Assembly: GCA_029204225.1 (NCBI GenBank)
Contig: CM055107.1
Coordinates: 29,847,410-29,911,409 of the forward strand
DNA length: 64,000 bases
Source: Diphasiastrum complanatum
Taxonomy: Eukaryota; Streptophyta; Lycopodiopsida; Lycopodiales; Lycopodiaceae
Reading direction: 5' to 3'
The stretch's first letter is position 1, and every line of letters starts with the position of its first letter. A model generated the notes under the pieces. The model was not told the origin of the DNA. It ran no database searches and saw only the letters and a list, made by a program, of their open reading frames with translations. A program made the position numbers and the translations under genes. This document shows positions 1-62,200 of the stretch, one piece after another.

Positions 1-600
1 TCCTTTTGGGTTTTAGGTAGGCCTACTATAAAATCCATGGAGATACTCTCCCATTTACGAGCTGGTATTTCTAAGGGCTGCAACAACCCTCCTGCCTTTA
101 AACGCTCTGCTTTGTTTACTTGACATTTCTGGCAACTGGTTACATACTATTGGACGTCCTTTTTCATACTGGGCCAGAAAAATGCCTACGAAGAAGCTCA
201 TAGGTCTTTTGGGTGCCTGGGTGTCCCGCACTAGGATTGTCATGACATTCATATAGGACCTGCTGCCTATAATCCTCTGTATTAAGGACACATACTCTAT
301 CTCTATAGAGCAAGTACTCATCCTGAATGGAATACTGTTTCCATTTGAATCCTTGAGTCAACTGACCCTCAACCACTGGGGTTTGCTTGGGTATTACAGG
401 CTCAGAATCCCTCAATGTCATCTGACGTATACTCGGACTCATTATCATCCTCAACAGAAGCTGCCGTATTCTTGGATGAACTTGCACCAGCCCCGGGAAC
501 TGGTTCTGGAGTCTGTAACTGTCTGCTCTGGACTGAGTTCCAGATAGTAGAGAAGAATGCATCATGCTGGCACTTCCCTCTCAAGGACTCGAGTAACTCA
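1..600 (-). pseudogene. Outer gypsy: integrase zinc domain and start of the catalytic core
   Basis: Minus-strand translation around 164-330 shows the HHCC-type zinc-binding motif of integrase (ECHDNPSAGHPG, then YELLRRHF). Near position 1-60 the core begins with WESISMDFIVGLP, which contains the first catalytic Asp. The stretch 400-600 is the linker from RNase H. The frame changes between the RNase H part and the zinc domain near 400-560, so this copy is broken. The rest of the core is outside the window. Confidence 0.85.
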
Positions 601-1000
601 TTACGAATCTGAGTAAAACTCAGCTCGTTTATCATAGGCATTCTGCTAAGGGCATCTGCTAGTGTATTGAATTTCCCTCGTCTATATCTGATAGACATAT
701 CAAACTCTTGCATCAACTCTGCCCAACGAGCTTTCTGACCTCTAAGCTCAGGTTGATTGCAAAGGTATCTGAGACTTTCATGGTCTGTCAGGACCTCAAA
801 GTTGGCACCATACAAATAATGCCTCCAAGTCTTAAGGGCATGAACTTTAGAAAAGAGTTCCTTTTCATAGGCACTATACCTAGTCTGAGCTGGCTCGAGT
901 TTTTTACTCTCGAACGCAACTGGTTGTCCACCTTGAGTTAGCACAGCACCTACTGCAAAGCCGCTAGCATCTGTTTCGACCACAAATGCCTGATTGGGGT
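600..1000 (-). pseudogene. Outer gypsy: RNase H domain
   Basis: The translation from 983 down begins VETDASGFAVGAVL, the first RNase H strand with its catalytic Asp, then YEKELFS..VHALKTWRHYL and LTDHESL, and ends near LADALSRM. These are standard Ty3/gypsy RNase H motifs in their usual order. The domain looks complete. It lies just 3' of the RT thumb, as expected. Confidence 0.88.
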
Positions 1001-1976
1001 CGACGACTTTTAAAACTGGTGTTGTAGCTAAGGCTGTTTTGAGAGCATCAAAGCTCTCCTGCTATGCGGACTCCCAAATGAACTCCTTTCCCTTCCCCTT
1101 AAGAAGATTTGTCATGGGAATTGCTATCTGAGCATATTCTTTGACAATCGTCTGTAATATCCCGCCAAACCAAGAAGGATCTGAAGTTCCAAAATATTCT
1201 GAGGCCTTAGCCAACTGAGTATGGCTTTAACCTTATTTGGGTCCATTTTAATCCCATCTGACAAGATAATGTGACCCAAATATGCTACTTCTTCTATGAA
1301 GAATTAACACTTTGGATTGTTAATCATAAAGCTTATGCTTTCTGAGCAGTCGAAACACCTTTCTGAGGTGTTTTAGATGCTCCTTCCTCGTTTTGTTGTA
1401 GGCGAGGATGTCATCTAAAAATACGACCACGAATTTACCCAAGTATGGTCTGAGGACACTGTTCATCAAGGTCATAAAGGTAGCTAGAGCATTTGTGAGC
1501 CCAAATGGCATCACCTTAAACTCATATTGACCGTGACGAGTCCTAAAAGCTGTTTTCGAGACATCTTCCGATTTTATACGGACTTGATGATATCCCGATC
1601 TGAGGTCTATTTTATTGAAAAACTTAGCCCCGTCGAGTTGATCAAACAACTCGTCTACCCGAGGCATAGGATAGTTATGCTTAATTGTGACTTTATTGAG
1701 GGCTCTGTAATCTACGCAAAGACGCATAGATCCCTCTTTCTTTTTCACCAAAAGGACTGGTGAGGCCCATGGTGAACTACTGGTCTGAATTTGGCCTTTC
1801 CCAAGATAATCTGTTAACTGCCTAGTTATTTCTTCATCCTTTGTTTGGCTGACCCGATACGGAGGTTTAGAAACAGGTGCTGTACCTGGTACTAGGTTTA
1901 TTACATGATCTACCTCTCTGCTAGGTGGCAAACCATGTGGCAAATCTTCAGGAAAAACATCTTTAAATTTAGACAA
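1000..1976 (-). pseudogene. Outer gypsy: reverse transcriptase
   Basis: The open stretch 1976-1320 (about 218 codons) covers RT fingers and palm: [46 protein letters not shown] and the catalytic [11 protein letters not shown] box (gypsy variant of YxDD). A stop near 1320 separates it from the thumb and connection at 1000-1319, which still translate as gypsy-like (LGLAGYYRRF equivalent). It was probably one polyprotein with the RNase H that follows. Confidence 0.9.
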
Positions 1977-2059
1977 TAAAGTTTCTAATTTGCTAATTTT
2001 CTGCTGTATAGAACTAGAAATAGAAACTTCAGGAATAAACTAAAAGTCACATAAGAATA

Positions 2060-2456
2060 CCTGATGGTCATCGTCTCCGATTAGCTGACAGAGCACTGAA
2101 CTGCAGACCATAGAACTGTTGGGAACATCATGCTCCATGCAACTGGATCTCTCGGCCTTTATGCTGAAAGCTGAGGGTGTTCTCCTGATAGTTTCTGTGG
2201 AGGGAAGGTCCTAAACTGTAGAGCCAATCTCTCCCGAGAACAATGTTTGTACGATCCAGGTGCATTATCTGAAAGTTTATTTCATCTTGGTACCCCTGAT
2301 TCAAGTTACTTACCATAGTTTCCCAGATTTTCTTATCTTCACCCTTAGCTAGTGAAATTATTTACCTATGCTGACTAGGTACTTCTGGAAGTTTAAGTTT
2401 TTTAACCAGGGTGTAGTTGATGAAATTATGGGTTGCCGCATCATCAACCATAACTC
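2060..2456 (-). pseudogene. Outer gypsy: aspartic protease region
   Basis: Minus-strand sequence 2316-2128 encodes QIMHLDRTNIVLGRDWLY, the C-terminal half of a retropepsin-like fold (hydrophobic strand, then LGRDWL). Upstream, 2340-2456, is the remainder in shifted frames. The inner copy (5576-6058) aligns along the whole stretch, which helps to define it. Nonfunctional here because of the frame breaks. Confidence 0.75.
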
Positions 2457-3415
2457 TTACTGAGACTGGTTACCATCTTTCCCGTGCATATGTACTAGGT
2501 CATGTGGCCCAAAGCTGAAGGGTCTCACTAGCATTGCAGAGGTCAGTTGGCAACAGTGTTCATGATCTTCATGATACACTTTGATCTCGGAAGCTGCCGA
2601 GTCACTGGGGAAACTTACAATCTGAACAAGATGAACTTGTTTCTTATCTTTTTTGTCTTTTTTAGTGAAAGGCCCCTTGGGACACTGTCTGACTGTGTGT
2701 CCCTTGCCCATACACACAAAGCACAAACGTTCTTGTTTGGCTTTCTCAAAATCTTCCGGTTTTAAGGGCTGTATGAGTGGAGGGCATTTATGAGGAGCTT
2801 CACCTTTAATTTTATCTTCTTTCTTTCTTTTTAAAAATTTCTTTATAAACTGAAAGTCTTTCGGAGGAGGCTGCTCAGAAAGGTGCTGCTGTCTCGCCCT
2901 CTTCCTACCCATTGAATCATCATAGATTTGAGCATATCTGAGAGCTTGCTCAAGGGTAGTAGGCGAGTTTCTCTGGACCTCTACTTTATATTCATCTTTG
3001 AGGCCTCGGACAAACCCTCTGATTTTCTGATAATCATCCATATTTTTAATTTTTAAAATTGCTTCTCGGTACTGTGAGATATATTGGATTAGGGACTTGT
3101 CCATTACTGTTCTTTCCCAGGCTTCCCAGGCTCTATCAAGTTCATTCTCTGGTAGCAATTCTCTTAGGAAAGCTTCTTCAAAGGCTTTCCATGACCGGGG
3201 AGTCTGCCCAGTCTCCTGGAGATTTAACCACCACTTATAGGCCATGGGCCCTAAGGAAAGACTGGCCTCAATTGCTTGCAAATGGTCAGGGGTTTGTTTA
3301 AGAGCATAAATGTTCTTCCATTTGCTGAGGAAGGTTTGTAGAATATCTGCATTTCTATTCTTCTCTTCCCCAATAAAAGTAGGAGGCTTTAAATCCTTAA
3401 AGACACTGGGGTGAG
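2457..3415 (-). pseudogene. Outer gypsy: gag, C-terminal part (left of the insertion)
   Basis: About 320 codons of gag: VFKDLKPPTFIGEEK, then the retrotransposon gag core with MAYKWWLNLQETG, KAFEEAFLREL and IRGFVRGLKDEYK, a lysine-rich stretch and one CCHC zinc knuckle (CFVCMGKGHTVRQC, spacing C-x2-C-x4-H-x4-C). Gag coats the element RNA in virus-like particles. The open frame runs artificially into the inserted LTR beyond 3415. The matching N-terminal half is at 7398-7742. Confidence 0.9.
3411..3415. repeat. Target site duplication GTGAG, left copy
   Basis: GTGAG lies directly left of the inner element's LTR (TGTTACGAG...). The same 5 bases follow its other LTR at 7398-7402. A 5-bp duplication is typical of Ty3/gypsy integrase. 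Confidence 0.93.
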
Positions 3416-3764
3416 TGTTACGAGCTCGTGACCAGTGCTGAACCCTAGAGAACACAAATAGGTTAGTCAGGGTCGTGTCCAGCGTGCACGACCAACAGGG
3501 CAAGACAGTGTGAGTAGTGTGCTCCAGCACGGTCCATAGCTATGGCGGGCCTAACACAGTCTAGGGACCCTGTCAGCAGGATAGGGCCCCCAGTTGGGTC
3601 CCGACGTGCAGTCGGCCACGTCAGTGCCACGTGGCCGACACTTGGCAATTGCATGCTACCAGTCCTCACACTAGGCTAGGAGGGGCTTACTCTATATCAG
3701 GGAGTAGGCAAGGTTGGGTGGATCAGTTAGTGTTTGCCCTACTGTGGTGTTAGGATCTATTACA
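3416..3764 (+). repeat. Inner gypsy 5' LTR
   Basis: Begins TGTTACGAGCTCG and ends GGATCTATTACA directly before the primer site. It matches the 3' LTR at 7039-7397 and, inverted, the LTR at 8629-8986. It lacks about a dozen bases (GATACCACA region) present in the other two. Confidence 0.95.
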
Positions 3765-3765
3765 C

Positions 3766-3778
3766 TGGTATCAGAGCC
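3766..3778 (+). other. Primer binding site for tRNA-iMet
   Basis: TGGTATCAGAGCC starts two bases after the 5' LTR. This is complementary to the 3' end of initiator methionine tRNA, the usual primer of plant LTR elements. Confidence 0.93.
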
Positions 3779-4551
3779 ATCTCCATCCTAGGGAGCTTAG
3801 TAGCAGTAGTAGAGAAAGCTATCAGAGGATAGGAAAAATCTCTCAATTCTGAGAGAGGAATAGAGGAGGAAGATCGCTGTAGATGTAGCCTTCAAACCTT
3901 TGAAATTCACTGAGAAATTACAATAGTAAGGAGTTAGATTCCATGTGTAGGTAGCTCGCTGGAAAGGCAGTTGTTCGTCACTGGGTTCAGAGAGTTTTCT
4001 ACACATTTTCCAGCGGAATTAGAGTAGGAATAAGCAAGCACCTCCATCGCTGTAAATTCAGAGACTTCCAGGGGAAAATTCAGTAGTTCTCAGCGAGTTT
4101 GAAGCCAAAAGGAAAGAGCAGGGTCAGCGCTGCCAGTGCTTTTGAAAATCCAGATTTTGGATGAAGTTTTGGGCCCCAACTTCAAAGATTTGGAGTGATA
4201 ATACTTCTACCAGATCAACGAGCAGGGGGCTTCTGAAAATTCAGAATTCAGAAGTGCTTTTGGAATTCAAATTTGCCTTTTTGTGGACAAATTGGGATGC
4301 TATCAGACCAGCGAGGGGGGATAGCAAAAATTTCAGATCTTTTTGCACTTTTTCCGCCTTCTATTCAAATTTCTCAGAACCACAGGTCTGAAAGCAGTTG
4401 AGGAAGAACTGAGAGGGCTTTTCTTGATTCTCTCTGTGGAAGTACAGTTCTCAAAAAGAGCTAAGTTTTCTTTCTTTCCCTTGTACAGTTGTAAATTTGT
4501 CTTTCTGACTTTTTTTTCAGAAGTTAAGGTACCTCTCTTTCAGTTTTGAAA

Positions 4552-5560
4552 ATGACCACTCCTCAGGGACCTGATCAACCCCCGGAGAGAGGCATCGACG
4601 AACTTGAAATAGAAGCCTTGGCTTACAGTAATGGGAAAGAACCAATGGAAATGGAAGAACAAGAACAGTTCGCCGAAGAACTCAACGAACTGGTTACCAA
4701 GGACCAGTTTCTCCACTTGGTAACAGAAGTGGACGAACTGAAGTTGGCATTAGCCAATTTCAAGTCCAGTGTGGATGACTCGTTCGCTGAACTCAAAGGC
4801 TTGATTTTGAGTTTCGCGAAAGGAAGCCTTCCCTTCACTTCTCAGTTATCCCCTTCTCCACTTCCATCAGTTTCGGGTGAGACTTTGCGGTCTCACCTGT
4901 GTTTTTAAAGATTTAAAGCCTCCTACTTTTATTGGGGAAGAGAAGGATAGAAATGCAGATATTCTACAAACCTTCCTCAGCAAATGGAAGAACATTCATG
5001 CTCTTAAACAGACCCCTGACCATTTGCAAGCAATTGAGGCCAATCTTTCCTTAGGGCCCATGGCCTATAAGTGGTGGTTAAATCTCCAGGAGACTGGGCA
5101 AACCCCCCGGTCATGGAAAGCCTTTGAAGAAGCTTTCCTAAGAGAATTCCTACCAGAGAATGAACTTGATAGAGCCTGGGAAGCCTGGGAAAGAACAGTA
5201 ATGGACAAGTCCCTAATCCAATATATCTCGCAATACCGAGAAGCAATTTTAAAATTTAAAAATATGGATGATTATCAGAAAATCAGAGGGTTTGTCCGAG
5301 GCCTCAAAGATGAATATAAAGTAGAGGTCCAGAGAAACTCGCCTACTACCCTTGAGCAAGCTCTCAGATATGCTCAAATCTATGATTCAGTGGGTAGGAA
5401 GAGGGCGAGACAATAGCCCCTTTCCGAGCAGTCTCCTCACAAAGACTTTCAATTTAAAAAGAAATTTTTAAAAAGAAAGAAAGAAGATAAATTTAAAGGT
5501 GAAGCTCCTTAGAAACGCCCTTCACTCATACAGCCCTTAAAACCAGAAGATTTTGAGAAA
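4552..5560 (+). pseudogene. Inner gypsy: gag
   Basis: ATG at 4552 starts MTTPQGPDQPPERG, an acidic, heptad-like N-terminal segment (LVTEVDELKLALANFKSS) that probably forms a coiled coil. A frameshift near 4880-4900 moves to the frame of VFKDLKPPTFIGEEK and the gag core. A TAG at 5414 and a further stop near 5510 interrupt the basic region before the zinc knuckle. The same gag start is seen in the outer copy at 7742, which supports the chosen ATG. Confidence 0.88.
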
Positions 5561-6058
5561 GCCAAACAAGAACGTTTGTGCTTTGTGTGTATGGGCAAGG
5601 GACACACAGTCAGAAAGTGTCCCAAGGGGCCTTTCACTAAAAAAGATAAAAAAGATAAGAAACAAGTTCATCTTGTTCAGAATTTATGTTTCCCCAGTGA
5701 CTCGGCAGCTTCCGAGATCAAAGTGTATCATGAAGATCATGAACACTGTTGCCAGCTGACCTCTGCAATGCTAGTGAGACCCTTCAGCTTTGGGCCGCAT
5801 GACCTAGTACGTATGCATGGGAAAGTTCGATACATAGTCTCAATAGCTAAGGGTGAAGATAAGAAAATCTGGGAAACTATGGTAAGTAACTTAAATCTTG
5901 GTATTGAGGGGTACCAAGATGAAATAAACTTTCAGATAATGCACCTGGATCGCACATACATTGTTCTCGGGAGAGATTGGCTCTATAGTTTAGGACCTTC
6001 CCTCCACAAAAACTATCAGGAGAACACCCTCAGCTTTCAGCATAAAGGCTGAGATATC
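5561..6058 (+). pseudogene. Inner gypsy: gag zinc knuckle and protease
   Basis: One open frame of about 158 codons holds the CCHC knuckle (CFVCMGKGHTVRKC), a lysine-rich segment, then the protease region ending VLGRDWLYSLGPS. A stop at 6050-6052 separates it from the pol part. There is no visible active-site D[ST]G triplet in the expected position, as in the outer copy. Confidence 0.75.
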
Positions 6059-6061
6059 CAG

Positions 6062-6700
6062 TTGCATGGGGAGCATGATGTTCCCAACAGTCCTATGGTC
6101 TGCAGTTCAGAGCTCTGTCAGCTAATTGGAGACGACGACCATCAGGTTTTCTTATGTGACTTTCAGTTTATTCTTGAAGTTTCTATTTCTAGTTCTATAC
6201 AGCAGAAAATTAGCAAATTAGAAACTTTATTGTCTAAATTTAAAGATGTTTTTTCTGAAGATTTGCCCCATGGTTTGCCACCTAGCAGAGAGACAGTGTC
6301 CTCAGACCATACTTGGGTAAGTTCGTAATCGTATTTTTAGATGACATCCTCGTCTACAACAAAACGAGGAAGGATCATCTAAAACACCTCAGAAAGGTGT
6401 TTCGACTGCTCAGAAAGCATAAGCTTTATGCTAAACAATCCAAGTGTGAATTCTTCGTTGAAGAAGTAGCATATTTGGGTCACATTATCTCGTCAGATGG
6501 GATTAAGATGGACCCAAATAAGGTTAAAGCCATACTCAGTTGGCTAAGACCTCAGAATATTTTGGAATTTCAGATCTTTCTTGGTTTGGCGGGATATTAC
6601 AGACGATTTGTCAAGGAATATGCTCAGATAGCAGTTCCTATGACAAATCTTCTTAAGGGGAAGGGAAAGGAGTTCATTTGGGAGTCCGCACAGTAGGAGA
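6062..6700 (+). pseudogene. Inner gypsy: reverse transcriptase with internal deletion
   Basis: The N-terminal part runs to [10 protein letters not shown] and then jumps at about 6293 to the sequence equivalent to the end of the palm: GKFVIVFLDDILVYNKT, then KQSKCEFF, YLGHIIS and LGLAGYYRRF. Compared with the outer copy about 450 bp are missing, covering the fingers and first palm Asp. The frame shifts at the junction. The enzyme cannot be active. Confidence 0.9.
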
Positions 6701-6759
6701 GCTTTGATGCTCTCGAAACAACCTTAGCTATAGCGCCAGTTTTAAAAGTCGTCGACCCC

Positions 6760-7026
6760 AATTAGCCATTTGTGGTCGAAACAGATGCTAGCGACTTTGC
6801 AGTAGGTGCTGTGCTAACTCAGGGTGGACGACCAGTTGCGTTTGAGAGTAAAAAACTCGAGCCAGCTCAGACTAGGTACAGTGCCTATGAAAAGGAACTC
6901 TTTTCTATAGTCCATGCCCTTAAGACTTGGAGGCATTATTTGTATGGTGCCAACCTTGATGGGAAAGAGGCAGCGTCCTTCGCAAGATTTTTCCAGACTG
7001 TCTTAGAGGACCAAGACGGTTCTTAA
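6760..7026 (+). pseudogene. Inner gypsy: RNase H start, rest of pol deleted
   Basis: VETDASDFAVGAVLTQGG through ALKTWRHYLYGAN matches the outer RNase H. The frame then leaves RNase H and enters DGKEAASFARFF, ending a few codons before the polypurine tract. The second half of RNase H and the whole integrase are missing. Confidence 0.9.
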
Positions 7027-7038
7027 AGGGGAGGGAGT
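7026..7038 (+). other. Polypurine tract
   Basis: AAAGGGGAGGGAG lies directly before the 3' LTR. This is the plus-strand primer site for reverse transcription and fixes the orientation of the inner element. Confidence 0.85.
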
Positions 7039-7397
7039 GTTACGAGCTCGTGACCAGTGCCGAACCCTAGAGAACACAGATAGGTCAGATACCACAGTCA
7101 GGGTCGTGTTTAGCGTACACGACCAACAGGGCAAGACAGTGTGAGTAGTGTGCTCCAGCACGGTCCATAGCTATGGCGGGCTTGACACAGTCTAGGGACC
7201 CTGTCAGCAGGACAGGGCCCCCAGTTGGGTCCCGACATGCAGTCGGCCACGTCAGTGCCACGTGGCCGACACTTGGCAGTTGCATGCTACCAGTCCTCAC
7301 TCTGGGCTAGGAGGGGCTTACTCTATATCAGGGAGTAGGCAAGGTTGGGTGGATCAGTTAGTGTTTGCCCTACTGTGGTGTTAGGATCTATTTTACA
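7039..7397 (+). repeat. Inner gypsy 3' LTR
   Basis: TGTTACGAGCTCG to CTATTTTACA, 359 bp, nearly the same as the 5' LTR apart from a short indel and a few substitutions. Confidence 0.95.
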
Positions 7398-7402
7398 GTG
7401 AG
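7398..7402. repeat. Target site duplication GTGAG, right copy
   Basis: Matches 3411-3415 and begins the right half of the interrupted outer gag. Confidence 0.93.
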
Positions 7403-7742
7403 ACCACAAAGTCTCACCTAAAACTGATGGAAGTGGAGAAGGGGACAACTGAGAAGCGGAGGGAAGGCTTCCTTTTGCGGAACTCAAAATTAAACCTTTG
7501 AGTTCAGCAAACGAGTCATCCACACTGGACTTGAAATCGGCTAATGCCAACTTCAGTTCATCCACTTCCGTTACCAAATGGAGAAATTGCTCCTTGGTAA
7601 CCAATTTGTCGAGTTCTTCGGCGAACTGTTCCTGTTCTTCCATTTCCATAGGTTCTTTCCCTTTACTGTAAGCCAAGGCTTCTGTTTCAAGTTCGTCGAT
7701 GCCTCTCTCCAGGGGTTGATCAGGTCCCCGAGGAGTGGTCAT
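7398..7742 (-). pseudogene. Outer gypsy: gag, N-terminal part (right of the insertion)
   Basis: ATG at 7742 begins MTTPRGPDQPLERGIDELE and reads about 115 codons through the acidic predicted coiled coil to the insertion point. It continues across the inserted element at 3415 downward. Apart from a possible indel at the junction the frame is open, so insertion broke a gag that was still largely intact. Confidence 0.88.
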
Positions 7743-8614
7743 TTTCAGAACTGAAAGAGAGGTACCTTAACTTCTGGAAAAAAAGTCAGAAAGACTAATT
7801 TACAACTGTACAAGGGAAAGGAAAGATGACTTAGCTGTTTTTGAGGACTGTACTTCCAAAGAAAATACGAAGAGGCACCCTCTCAGCTCTTTTACCCAAA
7901 TTTTCAGACCTGCTGTCCCGGAAAATCCCAATTTAAAGCTCCAAAATGGTACCAAATTTCCGGTTACTTGAATAGAATAGCTCGCTGGCTCGCTAGCAAA
8001 CCTGTGGCTCTAAAAAATTTGAATAGAAGGCGGAAAAAGTGCAAAAAGATCTGAAGTCCTTTGCTATCCCCCCTCGCTGATCTGACAGCACCCCAATTGG
8101 TCCACAAAAAGCCAAATTTGAAGTCCAAAGGCACTTCTGAATTCTGAAATTCCAAAAACGCCCTACTCGCTGATCTGGCAGAAGTTCTATTGCTCCAAAT
8201 CTTCCAAGTTAGGGCCCAAAACTTTGTCAAAAATCTGGAAATTCAGAAGTACTGACAGCACTGACCCTGCTCTTCTCTTATGGCTTCAAATTCGCTGAAA
8301 ACTACTGAAGTTTCACTTGGAAACCAGAGGTAAGTCACTGAATTTACAGCGATGGAGGTGCTTACTATTTCCTACCCGCTGGGAAATCTGTACAAAACCC
8401 TCTGAAATCAGGGGTAAACAACTGCCTTTCCAGCGAGTTTCATGTACAAGGAATCTGACTCCTTACTACTATAAATTCTCAGTGAAATTCAAAGGTTTGA
8501 AGGCTGCACCTACAGCGATTCTCCTCCTCTATTCCTCTCTGAGAATCCGAGAGATTTTTCCTATCCTCTGATAGCTTTCTCTACTCCTGTTACTAAGCTC
8601 CCAAAGATGGAGAT
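7743..8614 (-). other. Outer gypsy untranslated leader
   Basis: About 870 bases between primer site and gag ATG with no convincing coding sequence. The inner copy carries the same leader (3779-4551), with similar blocks such as the pyrimidine-rich stretch before gag. Confidence 0.75.
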
Positions 8615-8628
8615 GGCTTTGATACCAG
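8615..8628 (-). other. Primer binding site of the outer element
   Basis: On the minus strand CTGGTATCAAAGCC follows the LTR directly, with one mismatch (A for G) to the inner copy's tRNA-iMet site. Confidence 0.88.
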
Positions 8629-8986
8629 TGTAATAGATCCTAACACCATAGTAGGGCAAACACTAACTGAACCACCCAACCTTGCCTACTCCCTGATATA
8701 GAGTAAGCCTCTCCTAGCCCAGTGTGAGGACTGGTAGCATGCAACTGCCAAGTGTCGGCCACGTGGCACTGACGTGGCCGACTGCACGTCGGGACCCAAC
8801 TGGGGGCCCTGTCCTGTTGACAGGGTCCCTAGACTGTGTTAGGCCCGCCATAGCTATGGACCGTGTTGGGGCACACTACTCACACTGTCTTGCCCTGTTG
8901 GTCGTGTACGCTGGACACGACCCTGACTGTGGTATCTGACCTATCTGTGTTCTCTAGGGTTCGGCACTGGTCATGAGCTCGTAACA
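8629..8986 (-). repeat. Outer gypsy 5' LTR
   Basis: Inverted copy of the LTRs at 3416 and 7039: on the minus strand TGTTACGAGCTC to GGATCTATTACA, 358 bp. It ends sharply at a C/T-rich LINE sequence. Confidence 0.95.
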
Positions 8987-9730
8987 CCCACCCCCCTCGC
9001 TACCTCACCCACCCCCTCCCTCGTTGCTACCTCACCCATCCCCCTCACTACCTCACCCATCCCCTCACCCACCCCCCTCGTTATACCACCCATCCCCCTC
9101 GCTGCTACATCACCCATCCCCCTCGCTACCTCATCCATCCCCTCCCTCGCTGCTACCTCACTCCCCCCCCTTGCTACCTCACCCATCTCCCTCCACGTTA
9201 CCTCACCCACCCACCCCTCACTACCTCTACCTCACCCATCTCCCTCCACGCTGCTGCCGCCACCTCAGCATTACTCCTCGCTGCTGCTGCCAAGAATGGC
9301 ACCCTCGCTGATGAGATGCCTGCTAATCTGTTTGCGACTTTTGCGGCTGACATGGCACCCCCCTCCACCTCATCCTTCTTCTCTTCTTCTTCTTCTTCTT
9401 TCACTCCTTCTCTCACTACTGCTCCCCCCTCTCTTTCATCCTCCTTCTCTTCAGCACCATCCTCACACCAATCCACAGCTCCTGCTACCGCACCTATTTC
9501 CTACACTCCCTCCAGATCAGTTGAACTCTTTTCCTCTTGGGAAGCTGACCAAATGAGAGCAGATTTCCAGCTCTTGAAGCAAGAACTTTCACGAATGGGG
9601 TAGTGGTCTCCTTAGTAAAGGAAAAGAACCTGTTGTAGTCCAAAGTCGCCTCATTGGAGCACGTGATCAACACTAGGCAAGTTGCAGCCTTTTCTAGCTT
9701 AACCATAAATCTATTGTGGATTAGTTTGTA
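8987..9730 (+). mobile_element. LINE fragment K: repetitive 5' part and ORF1 start
   Basis: 8987-9300 is a degenerate repeat of a unit like CCCCTCGCTACCTCACCCAT. From about 9316 the plus strand reads ...ISYTPSRSVELFSSW..DQMRADFQLLKQEL, then with a one-base shift and a stop, SKVASLEH. This aligns with ORF1 of the LINE at 53992-59761 (YTPSKSIELFSSW, KADFQFL, SKVASLEQ). Similarity fades near 9730, so the copy lacks its 3' end. The outer gypsy LTR abuts its 5' side. Confidence 0.82.
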
Positions 9731-10191
9731 ACTGAAGGAGGTAAATGTTGAAATCTTAGTTCTTTTTAGAATGTACAGACACAATATGCTTTTGGCATGC
9801 CAAGTACGCTGTACGGCATTGAGTCGTTCCAATTGTATGATGCATAGATAACCATTCCGTATGTTTTAGTCATGTACGTTCCGTATGTACAGAATGAGAC
9901 AATGTTCTTTTCCTACGTTCAATTCTAGATTTTTTTTAGATATATATGGAATGCGTACAGGTATGTTATGAAGAAATCAGTAAGAACTTCTTTAGTGTAG
10001 GAATATGTTGTGAGTTGACTTGTACTCTAGTTTGAAATCAGGTTTTCTCGATAGTGCTACAAAGCGAATGAGCATTTCTTCAAATGTAAAGCAAGCCATT
10101 TTCTAGTTAGAAAACACACTTCAACAACTAAGCACATAGTATTGCAGCTTTAGTATAAATTCTGGAGATCAAGATTAAAAAGAGGAGGTAC
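9731..10191. other. Intronic AT-rich stretch, nothing recognised
   Basis: No coding similarity on either strand. By position this is intron downstream of dynein exon 20. The next expected exon (the region after LIVQ of AAA6) was searched for and not found down to position 1. Confidence 0.6.
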
Positions 10192-61657
<51,466 letters not shown>

Positions 61658-61979
61658 CTGCATGACATAGAAAGTGTAGGTAAGAACCAAATTGTTTTGT
61701 ACATGAACGTGTAACAAGAGTCAAGACTATGTGGAGAGTTTAACTTGATGCTTTACAGTTCAAACAAAAGTTATTTTTTTATCTTAGGATGACTTCCAAA
61801 AAAGAAAATGAAAGGTGGGAGATCCATCTACTTATCAAGAAAATTGTTTCCTCTAAAAATGAACATCTTCACGTCAAGTCAAGGTTTAGATCATAAGAAT
61901 AAAGATTAACATAGGTTACATCAAGCGTCTCTGCTTCACTACTATAGTGCTCTCGATATCCCATATAGTAATCATGCGT

Positions 61980-62200
61980 ATGGTCTAAAACATCTTGACA
62001 TCCTCTCATGTAGTGCTATTACTACCACAAATGTATGCACTAAAACATTCAAGCTCCTAGAGCCTTGGAAGCATATGCATAATTGGTTTATTGTTTTTGC
62101 AATTCTTCTAGTCAAAATCCAATATGCAATTGGAATCCAAGCTCCAAAAGACAATGCTTTGAGGTTTATTGTTCTATTCAGAGAAAAAAAGAAGTGGCCC
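61980..62200 (-). mobile_element. Very short decayed LINE RT remnant
   Basis: TFVVVIALHERMSRCF resembles the LAVMALYERVLGCF segment of the LINE RT. Little else aligns. Upstream of dynein e1. Confidence 0.35.

Larger units (their letters stand above)
3416..7397 (+). mobile_element. Inner Ty3/gypsy element, internally deleted, nested in the outer copy
   Basis: A complete LTR-to-LTR element in the opposite orientation to its host copy. It has a 349-bp 5' LTR and a 359-bp 3' LTR, both TG...CA, a tRNA-iMet primer site, gag, protease, part of RT, part of RNase H, and a polypurine tract. It is clearly the same family as the outer element. Two large deletions remove the RT fingers and part of the palm, and the end of RNase H plus all of integrase. 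It must have moved with proteins supplied in trans, or lost these parts afterwards. Confidence 0.95.
1..8986 (-). mobile_element. Outer Ty3/gypsy LTR retrotransposon, truncated by the window edge and split by a nested element
   Basis: Read on the minus strand from 8986 down: 5' LTR, tRNA-iMet primer site, leader, gag, protease, reverse transcriptase, RNase H and the start of integrase. The order PR-RT-RH-IN is that of Ty3/gypsy (Metaviridae). Gag is interrupted by the insert at 3416-7397, and the remaining integrase and 3' LTR lie off the left edge. The coding region carries frameshifts and stops, so it is not autonomous now. It sits next to LINE sequence at 8987 and, by position, in the intron downstream of the last dynein exon seen. 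Confidence 0.93.

Noticed and set aside
8971-9210. Glycine/valine/arginine-rich frame on the minus strand
   Set aside because: Shadow of the C-rich LINE repeat at 8987-9300.
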